Source: Anaerolineaceae bacterium UBA700 (lineage in GTDB: Bacteria > Chloroflexota > Anaerolineae > Anaerolineales > Anaerolineaceae). Taken from it: a DNA stretch of 5,767 nt. Both the position numbers and the translations under genes were made by a program. The stretch lies in assembly GCA_002298885.1 (NCBI GenBank), contig DBMK01000066.1:1-5767 (forward strand), in the 5' to 3' direction. The notes below the pieces were generated by a model that did no database searches, was not told the DNA's origin, and worked only from the letters and a program-made list of their open reading frames with translations. Positions 5,767-5,767 of the stretch are shown in pieces (positions within the stretch are counted from its first letter, which is position 1; every line of letters starts with the position of its first letter).

Positions 5767-5767
5767 C

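Overview
The window is a GC-rich bacterial segment with five genes on the + strand and almost no non-coding space. I infer an organism of the Chloroflexota, probably Anaerolineae. The reasons are the short Thr/Pro-rich spacers behind lipoprotein or anchor signals, the pairing of M23 peptidases with a TolB-like propeller protein, and a gene-2 family that I associate with that group. No rRNA, tRNA, CRISPR array, transposase, phage gene or toxin-antitoxin gene is visible. The lineage call is pattern recognition, not a search result.

Layout. Bases 1-60 are an AT-rich leader with a TATAAT box and a GAGG ribosome binding site. Bases 61-1377 encode a full-length DUF1015 (PF06245) protein. Bases 1378-1429 are the only real intergenic gap inside the array and hold a strong imperfect hairpin just before the ribosome binding site of gene 2. 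Bases 1430-1819 encode a 129-residue protein of unknown function, predicted soluble. Bases 1794-2669 encode a lipoprotein with an M23 (LytM-type) metallopeptidase domain; it overlaps gene 2 by 26 bases. Bases 2682-4610 encode a membrane-anchored protein with TolB-like PD40 propeller repeats and an unrecognised C-terminal domain. Bases 4614-5732 encode a second M23 lipoprotein, with an added C-terminal beta-sandwich. The last bases hold two exact copies of a 14-base purine-rich repeat that runs to the window edge.

How the genes fit together. Genes 2 to 5 are separated by -26, 12 and 3 bases and are probably one transcript. Genes 3, 4 and 5 are all predicted outside the cytoplasmic membrane: two lipid-anchored peptidases with intact zinc-site residues and one anchored propeller. 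The simplest reading is a cell-envelope module that cuts or remodels peptidoglycan, with the propeller protein as a possible scaffold or ligand-binding partner. DUF1015 is likely a metabolic enzyme and may only be an adjacent gene. The least explained parts are the C-terminal domain of the propeller protein, the small gene-2 protein, the cysteine-bearing insertion of the first peptidase, and the hairpin at 1389-1417.
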